Assembly: GCF_023516615.1 (NCBI RefSeq)
Contig: NZ_JAMGBF010000125.1
Coordinates: 1 to 54,941, forward strand
Source: Streptomyces panaciradicis
GTDB lineage: Bacteria > Actinomycetota > Actinomycetes > Streptomycetales > Streptomycetaceae
DNA: 54,941 nt
Direction: 5' to 3'
Positions 1 through 9,308 of the stretch are shown here, piece after piece (position 1 is the stretch's first letter; the number at the start of each line of letters is the position of its first letter). The translations under genes were made by a program, and so were the position numbers. The notes under the pieces are model-generated. The model ran no database searches. It had not been told where the DNA came from and was given only the letters and a program-made list of their open reading frames with translations.

Positions 1-49
1 TTCGGAAAGAGAACGACCTCTAAGACGTTTGACAGACCCGTTTGTTGGC

Positions 50-1138
50 CTATTCCTCGCCCTGGCCCGCGCTTCGGGCCGGGCGCTGTCCCGGGCCCTT
101 TCGTTGGCCCTGGCCCTGACTGGCGCCCCTGCGTTTACCCCCGGTACGGTCGTGTGCCGGGGCATTGACGGGTGTGCCGCGGTAGCAGCCCACGGTGTAG
201 GGAAATTCCAGGGTGGCGCTGTAGTGGTACGTCGTCGTCTCCTTGCCGTTCCACATCACCTTGCTGGTGCGCCCATGGCAGCTGTCCAGGTCGGCGTTGG
301 TGGGCAGGTTGCCCTTGTCGTCCCGTTCGACGTAGATACCGAAGCCGTCCAGCGCGTACCCGACGAGGGTCGAGCCCTTCTTCGTGGCCGCGGAGAGCAG
401 ACAGGACGGGATGTCGTGGTAGTGGTAGTCCTCCGCGCCGTCGGGATGGCCGTCGCACAGGTCCTGGGTCTCGTGGGCCGCGGCGTCCCGTCCCGCGTCG
501 TCGAGGGCGTTGTAGAGGTAGACGCCGTTCTTGAGGATGCCGATGGCTGCCATGGAGAGGCAGCCGGCATTGGCTGCGAGGCTTGGGGTGATCGGCAGGG
601 TGAGGTTGACATTCTTCGACGCGATCGCGTTCGGGTTGGTGTCGTACTGGTAGGCCGGGTCGGACTGCTGGATGGGGAAGGAGCCGGTGCTCTGGTGCGT
701 CGGCAGGTCCTTGGAGGTGATGATCCGGAAGTCGCCCTGGACGGTCTCGCCGTACTCGGCGTCCGGCCAGTTGTGCTCGCCCTGCACCTGTACTTTCGAG
801 GTGGAGTCCCACGTCTTGTTCGTTGTGTCCATCCAGGGGCCGTCGTGGCGTGCCCCGCCGGGGCGGAAGGAGGTCTGGCACGAGTAGACGTGCCCGGTCT
901 GCGGGGTGGTGGAGACTCTGTCGTCGCCGAGCGGGATCTTCTTGGGATCGGTGACCCCGGACCAGGTGGCGGGGACGCCTCCGCCGGCCACCGACGGCGC
1001 CGGGCTCACGGACTGCCCGGGCAAGGACTTCAGGGAGGAAGGGGCCGCGGACGTGCAGGCCGCCAGCAGCACCGTTCCACCGGCCATGGCCAGCCCACGC
1101 AGCGCGGACCTTCCGGATTTCACGATTCTCGCTGTCAC
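50..1138 (-). CDS. YHYH-domain lipoprotein
   Basis: Predicted exported lipoprotein of 362 aa. The GTG start at 1138 is preferred because AAAGGA lies just upstream and the protein then opens with a short basic stretch, a hydrophobic segment and the lipobox LLAAC, with the lipid-modified Cys about 25 residues in. The mature part contains the diagnostic YHYH tetrad (EDYHYHDIP) and the surrounding Gly/Tyr-rich fold of the YHYH family (GYALDGFGIY). The tail is basic and Gln/Gly-rich and probably disordered. The biochemical role of YHYH proteins is not settled; extracellular metal binding is an inference from the histidines. It lies 175 bp downstream of the sensor kinase gene on the same strand, so it may be co-transcribed with the two-component system or be its target. 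Confidence 0.8.
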   Translation of the reverse strand: MTARIVKSGRSALRGLAMAGGTVLLAACTSAAPSSLKSLPGQSVSPAPSVAGGGVPATWSGVTDPKKIPLGDDRVSTTPQTGHVYSCQTSFRPGGARHDGPWMDTTNKTWDSTSKVQVQGEHNWPDAEYGETVQGDFRIITSKDLPTHQSTGSFPIQQSDPAYQYDTNPNAIASKNVNLTLPITPSLAANAGCLSMAAIGILKNGVYLYNALDDAGRDAAAHETQDLCDGHPDGAEDYHYHDIPSCLLSAATKKGSTLVGYALDGFGIYVERDDKGNLPTNADLDSCHGRTSKVMWNGKETTTYHYSATLEFPYTVGCYRGTPVNAPAHDRTGGKRRGASQGQGQRKGPGQRPARSAGQGEE

Positions 1139-1313
1139 ACTCGTTCCTTTACTCGGGAGGGTGATGAGGGGGCGGACTCGGAGCCGCGGCTGGGCACGGC
1201 CCCGGAACCTCCCGGTCCGTCGAGCGAGAACCTTGGCAATCCCAGGGGCGTGCCCCCCTGAGGCCTTCCTGAAGGTTGGCTGAAACCTCACGCGGGGCTG
1301 GTCCGCCCGGCAT

Positions 1314-2732
1314 CTACGGCCGGGGCAGGCGCACCAGGAAGGTGGCGCCGCCGCCAGGGGTCTCCAGCGCGGTCACAGTTCCGTCGCAGCTGCTCACCAG
1401 CGCCGCCACGATGGAGAGCCCGAGACCCGATCCCGTTCCGGACTGCGTGCGCGCCCGGGACGCGTTGGGGCGGAAGAAACGCTCGAAGACGTACGGGCGG
1501 TCGGCGGCCGCGATCCCAGGGCCGTTGTCGCACACCCGGATCTCGACCATTGGCCCGAGTGTTTCGGCGGTGATCCGGGTGACGGTGCCGGGCGGCGTGT
1601 GGTTGCGGACGTTGGCCAGCAGATTCCCGATCACCTGCCGCAGTCGTAGTGGGTTCGCGCAGGCGAAGACGGCCGGGCCGGGCGCGGGGTCGAATTCGAC
1701 AGGGTGGCCGGGGCCGATGGCGCAGTGCTCCTCGACCGCATCCCGGAGAACGTCGGCCACCTCCACGTGCGTGTCCACATCCGTGTCCGCGACCTCGTGA
1801 TCGAGCCGTGCGAGGAGGAGCAGATCCTCCACCAGGCCGGTCATCCTCTCCGTCTCCGCGGCGATCCGGGACATCGCTCGTTCGAGCAGCGGACCGGGCG
1901 GAAGCCCGCCGCGGCCATGGAGCTCGGCGTAGCCGCGGATGAGCGCCAGCGGCGTGCGCAGTTCGTGGGAGGCGTCGGCCACGAACTGCTCCAGCCTGAG
2001 TCGGGCGGCCTCACGGGCGGCCAGGGACACATCAAGCTGGACGAGCATGTGGTCGAACCCCGTGGTCAGCCGTCCGACCTCGTCGCGGGTGGCGCGGGGC
2101 CGGGTACGGCGCGTGAGGTCACCGGCCGCCACCGCCTCCGTGGCGTCGACCAGGTCGTCCAGGGGCCGCAGTTGCCGTCGTACCATCCACCAGCCGGCAC
2201 CGCCTCCGAGCGCCACGACGGCGCTGCCGCCGATCAGCAGGCTCCCCAGCAGCAGGTCGGCCGTCCGGGAGGCCTCCGCCAGCGACACGGCGAAGACGGT
2301 CACGCCACCGTCGGGCCGCCGGACCGCGGTCCAGTGGTACTCCAGCGTTCCGTCCGCACTGCCGGCGCTCCTGATTCGGCCGTCTAGGCCACCGGACAGC
2401 GCGGTCTTCCAGGAGATGTCCGGCAGCGGATCCAGGTCCCCGGTCAGCTCCGAGGGCACGGCCTCCTCAAGGCGCCCCTGTGTGTCGAACCGCAGCAGTG
2501 CGACCTGCCGGGCCGGAGGCTGATCCGCACCCGGTCGCCCCCTGGACTGTGCCGGCTGACCCGGCTGACCCGGCTGTGCCGACTGCGGCTGGGCGCGGGC
2601 GCGCAGCAGCCGTGCGTCGGCCTCGGCGACGAGGTTCGAGCGGGTCCACCACAGGGTGCCGCTGCCCAGGACGGCCACCGATCCGGTGAGCAGCACCGCC
2701 ACCAGGACGGCCATACGCGCGCGCAGTTGCAT
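1314..2732 (-). CDS. Sensor histidine kinase (OmpR-partner class)
   Basis: Membrane sensor kinase of 472 aa. A first membrane helix (about residues 8-28) is followed by an extracytoplasmic sensor of about 130 residues with a Pro/Gln/Gly-rich low-complexity patch. A second helix (about 163-187) leads to a HAMP linker and the HisKA domain with phospho-acceptor His256 in SHELRTP. The HATPase domain shows the N box (NLLANVRNH), DNGPGI and GSGLGLSI. All catalytic motifs are present. Its ATG is 3 bp past the stop of the response regulator, so the pair forms one operon. The ligand cannot be told from the sequence. Confidence 0.95.
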   Translation of the reverse strand: MQLRARMAVLVAVLLTGSVAVLGSGTLWWTRSNLVAEADARLLRARAQPQSAQPGQPGQPAQSRGRPGADQPPARQVALLRFDTQGRLEEAVPSELTGDLDPLPDISWKTALSGGLDGRIRSAGSADGTLEYHWTAVRRPDGGVTVFAVSLAEASRTADLLLGSLLIGGSAVVALGGGAGWWMVRRQLRPLDDLVDATEAVAAGDLTRRTRPRATRDEVGRLTTGFDHMLVQLDVSLAAREAARLRLEQFVADASHELRTPLALIRGYAELHGRGGLPPGPLLERAMSRIAAETERMTGLVEDLLLLARLDHEVADTDVDTHVEVADVLRDAVEEHCAIGPGHPVEFDPAPGPAVFACANPLRLRQVIGNLLANVRNHTPPGTVTRITAETLGPMVEIRVCDNGPGIAAADRPYVFERFFRPNASRARTQSGTGSGLGLSIVAALVSSCDGTVTALETPGGGATFLVRLPRP

Positions 2733-2735
2733 GCC

Positions 2736-3461
2736 TTACGTCCCCGACCGCAGCACGTAGCCGAATCCGCGCACCGTGTGGATCAGGTCAGGACCGTGCA
2801 CGTCCAGCTTCCTGCGCAACTGGCTGATGTGCGCCTCCACCAGGTTGCCGTCGCCGCGGCCGGCCTCGGCGTGCCCCCAGACTGCCTCGATGATCTGCGC
2901 CTTCGACAGCACCTGGCCGCGCGCTTCGAGCAGGTAGCGCAGGATCCGGTACTCGGTGGGAGACAGGACGACCTCCTGGCCGCCCCGGGTCACCCGGTGT
3001 GCCCGGTCGTCGAGTACGAGGTCGCTGATCTGCAATGGCCGGTCCACTTGGCCGGTCCGCCCGCTGCGGCGCAGTACGGCGGCGATCCTCAAGGTCAACT
3101 CCTCCAGACTGAAGGGCTTCGTCAGATAGTCGTCGCAGCCCCGGGCGAACCCCGTGCGCAGGTCGGCCCGGCTGTCGCGGGCGGTGAGGAAGATGACCGG
3201 AAGTTCGCAGCCGGCGCTGCGCAGCCGCCCGCACACCTCGAAGCCGTCGAGGTCGGGCAGGGTGACGTCGAGGAGCAGCAGATCGCAGTCGGGGGCCACG
3301 CCGGCGGCAAGGCACTCCCGGCCGCTGCCGATGGTGACGGTGTCGTATCCCTCGTGCCGGAGTGATGCCTCCAGCAGCTCGGCCATCGGTTCGTCGTCCT
3401 CGACGAGCAGGATCCGGGCACGTGGCCGCCGGGCGTTGGTCCCCGAGGTCGTCACAGTCAT
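2736..3461 (-). CDS. OmpR/PhoB-family response regulator
   Basis: DNA-binding response regulator of 241 aa. The receiver domain starts at RILLVEDDE with the acidic pocket; phospho-acceptor Asp65 sits in LLLLDVTLP, the switch Thr in LTARDS and the conserved Lys in LTKPF. The C-terminal winged helix carries the usual LSPTEYRILRYLL and LRRKLD...IHTVRGFGYVL signatures. It is the first gene of an operon with the sensor kinase just downstream and probably the YHYH lipoprotein after that. The divergent 270 bp upstream presumably holds the promoter; no clear -35/-10 was picked out. Confidence 0.95.
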   Translation of the reverse strand: MTVTTSGTNARRPRARILLVEDDEPMAELLEASLRHEGYDTVTIGSGRECLAAGVAPDCDLLLLDVTLPDLDGFEVCGRLRSAGCELPVIFLTARDSRADLRTGFARGCDDYLTKPFSLEELTLRIAAVLRRSGRTGQVDRPLQISDLVLDDRAHRVTRGGQEVVLSPTEYRILRYLLEARGQVLSKAQIIEAVWGHAEAGRGDGNLVEAHISQLRRKLDVHGPDLIHTVRGFGYVLRSGT

Positions 3462-3728
3462 GCGCGGGATGGTAGGGCAGCGAACTGTGGTCTCCGGCGG
3501 GCCCGGGACGACGCGAGCGGGTCATCCCGGGCCTCGGTCCGCTGAACAGCCCTGGCAAGGCAGCCCGTCACGCTGATCGCGCCCGGAACGACCGCCCGTG
3601 GACCACCTGCTGGAGGTGGTCCGCTGGGCGGCAGCCGGTCCGCAGTTCGGCCGGTTCCCGGCCCTCGCCGACCAAAAGCCCTCGTCCCCGATCCGGACAC
3701 CGGGAAAGGCCCCTACACAGATCTGTAA

Positions 3729-4160
3729 TTCCCCGTCCGCGTCGACCGTCCCGGCACCCACCACACCGACTACCACGCAGCCAGCGGCGGCCCCCACAAA
3801 CAAGGCCTGCGCACCAGCGCCGGCGACTACCGCGCCCAGAACCGATCAATCCCCGGCCACATCGCCCTGACCACCTACCACAGCGCCAAGGGCCGCGAGT
3901 TCCGCATCGTCATCCTGCCCGGCCTCGTCGAAGGACTGCTCCCACATCACTACCCCGGCAAGCCCCCCGCCAAGGAGGTCGCCGACGCCCGCAGAGTCTT
4001 CTACGCCGCCCTCACCCGCGCCAAGGACGAAGCCGTCCTCATCGGAGGCGACCGCTACACCATCCCTGCCAACAAGTGGTACTCCGGACGCACACGAGAC
4101 ACCAAGCGCTCCAGATTCGTCGACGAAGTCGAAGCCCAACTGCCACACGCGCCCGACTGA
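3729..4160 (+). pseudogene. UvrD/Rep-type DNA helicase, C-terminal relic
   Basis: The frame is open from just after a TAA at 3726 to a TGA at 4158 but has no start. Its second half is a clear superfamily 1 helicase C-terminus: TTYHSAKGREFRIVILPGL (motif V region), then ADARRVFYAALTRAKDEAVLIGG (motif VI, VALTRA type). Everything upstream of motif V (Walker A, DEAQ box and so on) is missing. The protein ends with a normal stop, so this is a 5'-truncated remnant and not a functional helicase. The first 30 or so codons are not recognisable. Confidence 0.8.
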
Positions 4161-4559
4161 TGAGCCGAAGCATGTTGGTTGGCACATAGGCAGGGTTGTT
4201 GTCAGCAGATCGCAGCGTGAGCCCTTGCAGGGTGGCAGGCGGGATGAGGCTGCTTCGGCTGGCGCCGTAGCAGCCCGCACAACCTGCCGGTGGACCTGTC
4301 GCTGCAGCTGAACGAGGCGATGCTGGGCTGTCGGAGGAGGCCGCCCGGCGCATCGCCGAACGCCGCTGACGGCGCCAACGACAGGCGAACGTCAAGCCGC
4401 CGTCATGGAGATCCTGAACTGGTGCCGAGACGATGTTGTTCAACGGCAGAGGCGGGATAAACGGGGCACGGCCGCTTCCTGTCGGCAGAGGGGAACAGTC
4501 TCGATTCGCCGTGCGGCGATCGCTCGGCGATGTCGCTATCCGGTCAGGAGAAAAAGCTT
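4161..4559. other. Gene-poor gap with possible coding scrap
   Basis: About 400 bp between the helicase relic and the secreted protein. Around 4290-4372 on the plus strand one can read VDLSLQLNEAM and then, after a one-base shift, LSEEAARRIAERR followed by TGA. This looks like the tail of a degraded gene, but the family was not recognised. The last 30 bp serve as the leader of the downstream gene. Confidence 0.35.
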
Positions 4560-4970
4560 ATGCGCATTGGAGAGAAGCTGGCGGCGACCGCGGCGCTTGT
4601 CGGCACCGTGGTCACGGGCGGGCTGCTGGCTGCCGCGCCGGCGAACGCGGCCATCACGGATATGGGAATCCATTTGACCACCGGGCACAACGTGGGGCTG
4701 TACAACGACTACAACGTCATCGACAACGCCGACAAGGCCACTCAGCAGGACCTCATCTACAACGCGAATCCGAACGTCACGGACGGTATCGAGGTCGACT
4801 GCTGGAGCGACAAGGGAAAGATGCTGGACCAGGGAAACCGCTGGTACCACACGAAAACCGAGTACTACAACCACCTCGGGTACTCGCTACACATTTACGC
4901 GTGGACCTACGCCCCCTACGTGGACGGCGAGGCCGGCATCCGGGCCGGCCTGCAGAAGTGCGGCTACTAA
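4560..4970 (+). CDS. Small secreted protein
   Basis: Exported protein of 136 aa. The ATG at 4560 is preceded by CAGGAG at good spacing, and the product begins with a classic Sec signal (MRIGEKL, a hydrophobic core of about 18 residues, then APANA for signal peptidase I cleavage near residue 31). The mature part of about 105 aa is rich in Tyr, Asn and Asp, has two Cys (in DCW and near the C-terminus, QKCGY) that may form a disulphide, and has no recognised catalytic motif. An SH3-like or inhibitor-type small fold is possible but unproven. It stands alone, with a hairpin downstream. Confidence 0.75.
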   Translation: MRIGEKLAATAALVGTVVTGGLLAAAPANAAITDMGIHLTTGHNVGLYNDYNVIDNADKATQQDLIYNANPNVTDGIEVDCWSDKGKMLDQGNRWYHTKTEYYNHLGYSLHIYAWTYAPYVDGEAGIRAGLQKCGY

Positions 4971-4997
4971 CCCGGTAAGTCCTTCAGCGACCAGGGG

Positions 4998-5016
4998 TGC
5001 CGGCTCCGCGCCGGCA
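4998..5016 (+). terminator. Stem-loop after the secreted-protein gene
   Basis: TGCCGGC and GCCGGCA form a 7-bp perfect GC stem around a 5-base loop, 28 bp after the stop codon at 4970. There is no T tract, as is usual in Streptomyces. Probable terminator. Confidence 0.5.
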
Positions 5017-5278
5017 TCCTCTGCCGAACGGACCACGTCGGCCTCGGAGTAGTGGCCTGAGCCGCTCATGCGTCGCTTGATACGCATGGGGCGTCTAGTG
5101 CCGCGGTTGGCCGAGCTGGTGTTGTCGGAGCATGAACGTGCGGTGCTCGGCGGCTGGGTGGCCGAGAAACGTCCTGCTCCCCACAGGCACGGCAAAGTCG
5201 AACCCGCACGGCCATTCGACCAGGTATGGTCCGACAGGCCGTGCGGGTTCAGTAGCTGACCGTTTCCAGGGGGAGGGA
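5017..5278. other. Leader region of the XRE/NB-ARC regulator
   Basis: No gene supported. The frame of the downstream regulator is open back to 5132, but that part lacks homology-like features, and the GGGGGAGGG ribosome site sits directly before the ATG at 5279. Promoter elements for the regulator should lie here; none could be fixed by eye. Confidence 0.4.
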
Positions 5279-7534
5279 ATGGGCGGTAGTGCCTTTGGGG
5301 AGCTTCTGCGCGATTGGCGGCTTTCGGTCGGCTGGACGCAGGACGAACTAGCAGTCCGGTCCGGGGTGTCGGTGCACTCGATCAGCGTGTTGGAGACAGG
5401 GCGGCGACAGCCGCGGCTCTCCTCGGTGAGCCAGCTCGCCGACGCCCTCGCACTCGATCCGCGCCGCCGCGAGCAGCTGCTCGCGGCGGCGCGCAACGAC
5501 ACCACGATGCCGTCCCTGGCGCCGCCCCGACTGAGTGCCGCGGTGCCGCGGCAGCTGCCGTGTGCGGTGGCGGGCTTCACCGGTCGGGTGTCCCAGCTCA
5601 AGGAGCTCACCAGCTTGCTGGATCGGGAAGACACCGTGGTGATCTCGACGATCAACGGCACGGCGGGCGTGGGCAAGACCGCACTCGCCGTGTACTGGTC
5701 GCACCAGGTCGCGGACCGGTTTCCCGACGGGCAGCTCTACGTCAACCTGCGGGGGTTCGACCCCGGCAGCCAGCCGGTCGAGCCGACCGAGGCGATCCGG
5801 GGTCTCCTGGGCGCGCTGGGGGTGCCGGCCCAGCGGATACCGGCCGCTCTGGCCGAGCAGGCGGCGCTGTACCGATCCCAGCTGGCCGACCGGCGGATCC
5901 TCGTGGTGCTGGACAACGCCCGCGACACCAGCCAGGTCCGGCCGCTGCTTCCGGGCTCGGCCAAGTGCCTGACCGTGGTCACCAGCCGTGACCACCTCGG
6001 CGGACTGATCGTCAGCGAGGGGGCACGCGCCATCCCCCTGGACCTGATGACCACCACCGAGGCCTATGACCTGCTGGCGAGCCGGCTGGGCCCGGAACGG
6101 CTCGCCGCGGAACCGCAGGCTGTCGACGACTTGATCGAGTTATGCGTGCACCTGCCGCTGGCGCTGAGCATCGTCGCCGCGCGAGCCACCCTCACCCCGG
6201 CCGTGTCGCTGACCGAGCTGGCCCAGCAGCTGCGGGACGTACGCGATCGGCTGCACGCCTTGGACCTCGGTGACACCAGCGTTGACCTCAGCGCGGTGTT
6301 CTCCTGTTCCTACCGGACTCTGAGCGCCGAGGCGGCCCGGATGTTCCGGCTGCTGAGCCTGCACCCGGGGCCCATCGTCTCGGTGTCCGCGGCCGCCAGC
6401 CTCGTCGGAACCGGCCGCGATCAGGCCCGCGTGGCCCTGTCCGAGCTGACCAGGGCCAAGTTGCTCATCGAACCCAGCGCCAGCCGATTCGCCTACCACG
6501 ACCTGCTGCGAGCGTACTCGGCCGGCCAGGCGCACCAGGGCGAGTCCGAGCAGACGCGCCACGGCGCCATGCACCGCATGGTCGACCACTACCTGCACAC
6601 CGCGCACGCCGCAGCGCTGCTGCTCCACCCGCCCAACGACCGGCTGTCACTGGGCGAACCCCAGCCCGGGACTGTCGTCGACGAACTCGTCGACGACGAG
6701 CAGGCATGGCAGTGGTTCACGGCCGAGCACGCGGTGTTCCCAGCCGCCATCGACCGCGCCGCCGGCGCCGGCTTAGACACCCAGGCATGGCAACTCGCCT
6801 GGAGCGTAGCCAGTTTCTGTATCCGCGCCGGCCACTGGAGACAGCTGGTCGACACCCAATTCGTCGCGATCGCCGCGGCTGAACGGGCCGGTGAACCGCA
6901 CGGGCAGGCGAGGTCGCTGCGTGAACTGGGCCGGGCCTACATCCGGCTCGGCCGCTATCCGGATGCGCGGGCCAGCCTGCGCCGCGCGCTCGAACTCGAC
7001 GAGCCGCTCGGCGATCTGGTCGGTCAGGCCCGCAGCTACAACAACCTCGGCATCGTCGCCTACGCACAGGGCGACAACCCGGAGGCGTTGGAGCACGGCA
7101 AGGCCGCCTACGCGTTGTTCCACGCGGCCGGACACCGCGCGGGCCAGGCGGAAGCGCTGAACGCGATCGGCTGGATGCAGACCCAGCTCGGTCAGCACGA
7201 CGAGGCGCTGCACTCCTGCGCCCAGGCGCTCGAACTGCACCGCGCGGTCGGCAGCCGGCACGGCGAAGCGGACACCTGGGACAGCCTCGGCGTCGCCCAC
7301 CAACACCTCGGCGAACACCAGCGGGCCGTCGCCTGCTACCACAACGCGCTGGACCTGTACGAGAAGTTGGGCAGTCGCCATCCCCAGGCCGACACGCTCA
7401 TCCGCCTTGGCAACACCCACCAGGACGCGGGCGACATCCCGGCCGCACACCGCTGCTGGCGGCGAGCGCTGCCCATCCTCGACGACCTAGGCCACCCCGA
7501 CGCCGACGTCCTGCGCGCCCGGCTGGCCCCCTGA
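5279..7534 (+). CDS. XRE / NB-ARC / TPR transcriptional regulator (AfsR-like architecture)
   Basis: STAND-type regulator of 751 aa. Residues about 4-60 are an XRE helix-turn-helix (WTQDELAVRSGVSVHSISVLETG). An NB-ARC NTPase follows, with P-loop GTAGVGKTAL (about 130), a Walker B-like RILVVLDN and the LPLALSI signature. The C-terminal 220 residues are TPRs (ARSYNNLGIVAYAQGD type). Unlike SARP regulators it has an XRE domain and not OmpR/BTAD at the N-terminus. The start was chosen for the strong GGGGGAGGG site and because the HTH begins at once. Two TTA (leucine) codons occur at residues 288 (6140-6142) and 499 (6773-6775), so translation probably depends on bldA tRNA and comes late in development. 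The target genes are unknown; no cluster adjoins it. Confidence 0.93.
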   Translation: MGGSAFGELLRDWRLSVGWTQDELAVRSGVSVHSISVLETGRRQPRLSSVSQLADALALDPRRREQLLAAARNDTTMPSLAPPRLSAAVPRQLPCAVAGFTGRVSQLKELTSLLDREDTVVISTINGTAGVGKTALAVYWSHQVADRFPDGQLYVNLRGFDPGSQPVEPTEAIRGLLGALGVPAQRIPAALAEQAALYRSQLADRRILVVLDNARDTSQVRPLLPGSAKCLTVVTSRDHLGGLIVSEGARAIPLDLMTTTEAYDLLASRLGPERLAAEPQAVDDLIELCVHLPLALSIVAARATLTPAVSLTELAQQLRDVRDRLHALDLGDTSVDLSAVFSCSYRTLSAEAARMFRLLSLHPGPIVSVSAAASLVGTGRDQARVALSELTRAKLLIEPSASRFAYHDLLRAYSAGQAHQGESEQTRHGAMHRMVDHYLHTAHAAALLLHPPNDRLSLGEPQPGTVVDELVDDEQAWQWFTAEHAVFPAAIDRAAGAGLDTQAWQLAWSVASFCIRAGHWRQLVDTQFVAIAAAERAGEPHGQARSLRELGRAYIRLGRYPDARASLRRALELDEPLGDLVGQARSYNNLGIVAYAQGDNPEALEHGKAAYALFHAAGHRAGQAEALNAIGWMQTQLGQHDEALHSCAQALELHRAVGSRHGEADTWDSLGVAHQHLGEHQRAVACYHNALDLYEKLGSRHPQADTLIRLGNTHQDAGDIPAAHRCWRRALPILDDLGHPDADVLRARLAP

Positions 7535-8483
7535 GCCCGCGTCCCTGCCATGGAGTGATGACTGGCGGATGGACCCGATCGCAAGTGTGCTGCGCTGCGG
7601 ACAAAGGGTGATGCTCCACCGGCCGCAGGTCCGCAACGGATGCACGGGGCGCTAGGGTCTGTTGCGAAAGTGCAGGTCGCAGCTACTCATTGAGGCGACC
7701 GCTGTTGACAGGCCACTTCGTCCGCCACCTGTACAACGAGAGGGTGTACTGCTGGGCAACCGACAGCTCTAGGGGGTCGGCATCCCGAATAGGAGGACGG
7801 TCACCAGTATGGTCATCGGGATGGCGAGGGCCACTGCCAGTCCGGGAAGGCAGCCCCAGATCGTCAGTCGAGCACTGGTTCTCGCGTAGTCATCACTCTT
7901 CGGCACGCCTGTATCCAACAGTGAGAAACACCAACTCTCTACCTTCAGAGGCACGTGCCTCTGGGACCTCCAGGTTGAAGGTGCTGGTCACAGCCACTCG
8001 TGGTGCACCGGCGGCTGCCGCAGGCCTGCTACCGCACCAAGTGGCCGGGAGGGAATCTTCGGCGTTCCCGCGCCCTATCGCGAACGCCAGCTGACGGGCA
8101 GCAGCATGGCGGGCCACGAAGGCCCCACTACGCCCTTGCATTACCACTGTTGACACCACACAGCGGGACCCGTATCGAGTGCGCTCGACAACGGGCCCCG
8201 CCCAGTACTGTACTGACGCCAACTCAGTACCACAGCGAGACGAGAACAATCGCCAAACCCGACGTGGCACACCTCAAGGGCCGGCATCCGACGCTGATCG
8301 CACGGGTCTGATCACCCCTCACGGGTGGGTTGGGTCTTCTGGCCTCTACGGCCGCCCTCACAGCCCGGCCCGCAGAGCTGCCCCATGAGTGGTTCGCCCC
8401 CAAGTGAACGGATCTGCGACAGAGGTGCGTTGGACAAGACTGCACGATGTGAGCCAGGAGTGGCCAAGCCCCCGCAGGACCGA
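7535..8483. other. Gene-poor 950-bp stretch
   Basis: No convincing gene apart from one doubtful short membrane ORF listed separately. At about 7654 the text GGGTCTGTTGCGAAAGT resembles the terminal repeat of IS elements, but no partner end or transposase was found. At 8204-8214 AGTAC-T-GTACT is a perfect short palindrome of operator type. Long frames here change composition and look like noise. Confidence 0.4.
7769..7954 (-). CDS. Possible 61-aa membrane peptide
   Basis: A GTG-initiated frame whose second half forms one convincing membrane helix (LTIWGCLPGLAVALAIPMTI and onwards). GGAGG lies about 12 bases before the start, slightly far. There is no family match by eye and no operon partner. 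It could be a real small membrane protein or chance. Confidence 0.3.
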   Translation of the reverse strand: MPLKVESWCFSLLDTGVPKSDDYARTSARLTIWGCLPGLAVALAIPMTILVTVLLFGMPTP

Positions 8484-9240
8484 GTGTGTCAAACGAGCGG
8501 TGTAACTGGGGTAGTTGCTGGTTAGTGACGGACCGCTGAGAGTCGGCCGTCGAAGGCGTTCAGGGTGGTCTTCCAGCGCGTGGTCCAGCGGGCCTGGCCC
8601 TTGCCGGTGGGGTCGAGGGACATGATTGCCATGTAGACGCACTTCAGGGCGGCCTGCTCGGTGGGGAAGTGTCCACGGGCCTTGACCGCCCGGCGGATGC
8701 GGGCGTTCACGGACTCGATCGCGTTGGTGGTGCAGACGATGCGGCCGATCTCGGTGTCGAACCGCAAGAACGGAGCGAACTCCTCCCGCGCGTTCTCCCA
8801 CAGCTTCACGATCGCCGGATACCTCCTGCCCCAGGCGTCGGCGAACTCCGCGAACCGGTCCAGGGCGGCCGCCTCGGTCGGCGCCGTGTAGACGGGCTTG
8901 AGGAGGCGGGCGATCTTGTCCCGGTCCTGGCGGGCGGCATAGCGGAAGGAGTTCCGCAGGAGATGGACCCCGCAGGTCTGCACGATGGTGCGGGGCCAGA
9001 TCGTTTCCACGGCCTCGGGCAGGCCCTTGAGTCCGTCGCAGACCAGCATCAGCACGTCGCTCACGCCGCGGTTCTTGATCTCGGTGAGGATGTGCAGCCA
9101 GTGCTTGGCGCCCTCGCCGCCGTCGCCGGCCCACAGCCCGAGAATCTCGCGCCGGCCCTCGGCGGTGACGGCCAGGGCCACGTAGATCGGCCGGTGGGCG
9201 ACCGCGCCGTCGCGAATCGGAACTCGGCGGCGTCGGAGAT
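8484..9240 (-). mobile_element. IS256-family element, 5'-truncated (copy 1)
   Basis: The transposase frame ends at 8522 and its recognisable part starts near 9240 at RDGAVAHRPIYVALAV. It runs through LGLWAGDGGEGAKHWL, DVLMLVCDGLKGLPEAVE, WPRTIVQTCGVHLLRNSFRY, STNAIESVNARIRR-type motifs and SLDPTGKG, which are typical of the C-terminal half of IS256/MutB transposases. The N-terminal half, with the first catalytic Asp, is absent, so the copy is dead. The end beyond the stop reads GTGTGTCAA at about 8485, the same outer bases as the second copy. The truncation point lies beside the MFS gene terminus. Confidence 0.88.
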
Positions 9241-9308
9241 CCCGTACAAGGGCCAGGGTGTCCGCGTCGAAGCCGTGACCCTCCTCACCGGCGTTTCGGC
9301 CCACGCGT

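Noticed and set aside
29..1261. Long plus-strand frame opposite the YHYH lipoprotein gene
   Set aside because: Val/Gly/Arg-rich shadow of the real gene on the other strand; no domain or ribosome site.
7654..7672. GGGTCTGTTGCGAAAGT as an IS terminal repeat
   Set aside because: No matching opposite end or transposase nearby, so no element could be delimited.
8204..8214. AGTACTGTACT palindrome as an operator
   Set aside because: Short, with no adjacent regulator or confident gene to control.
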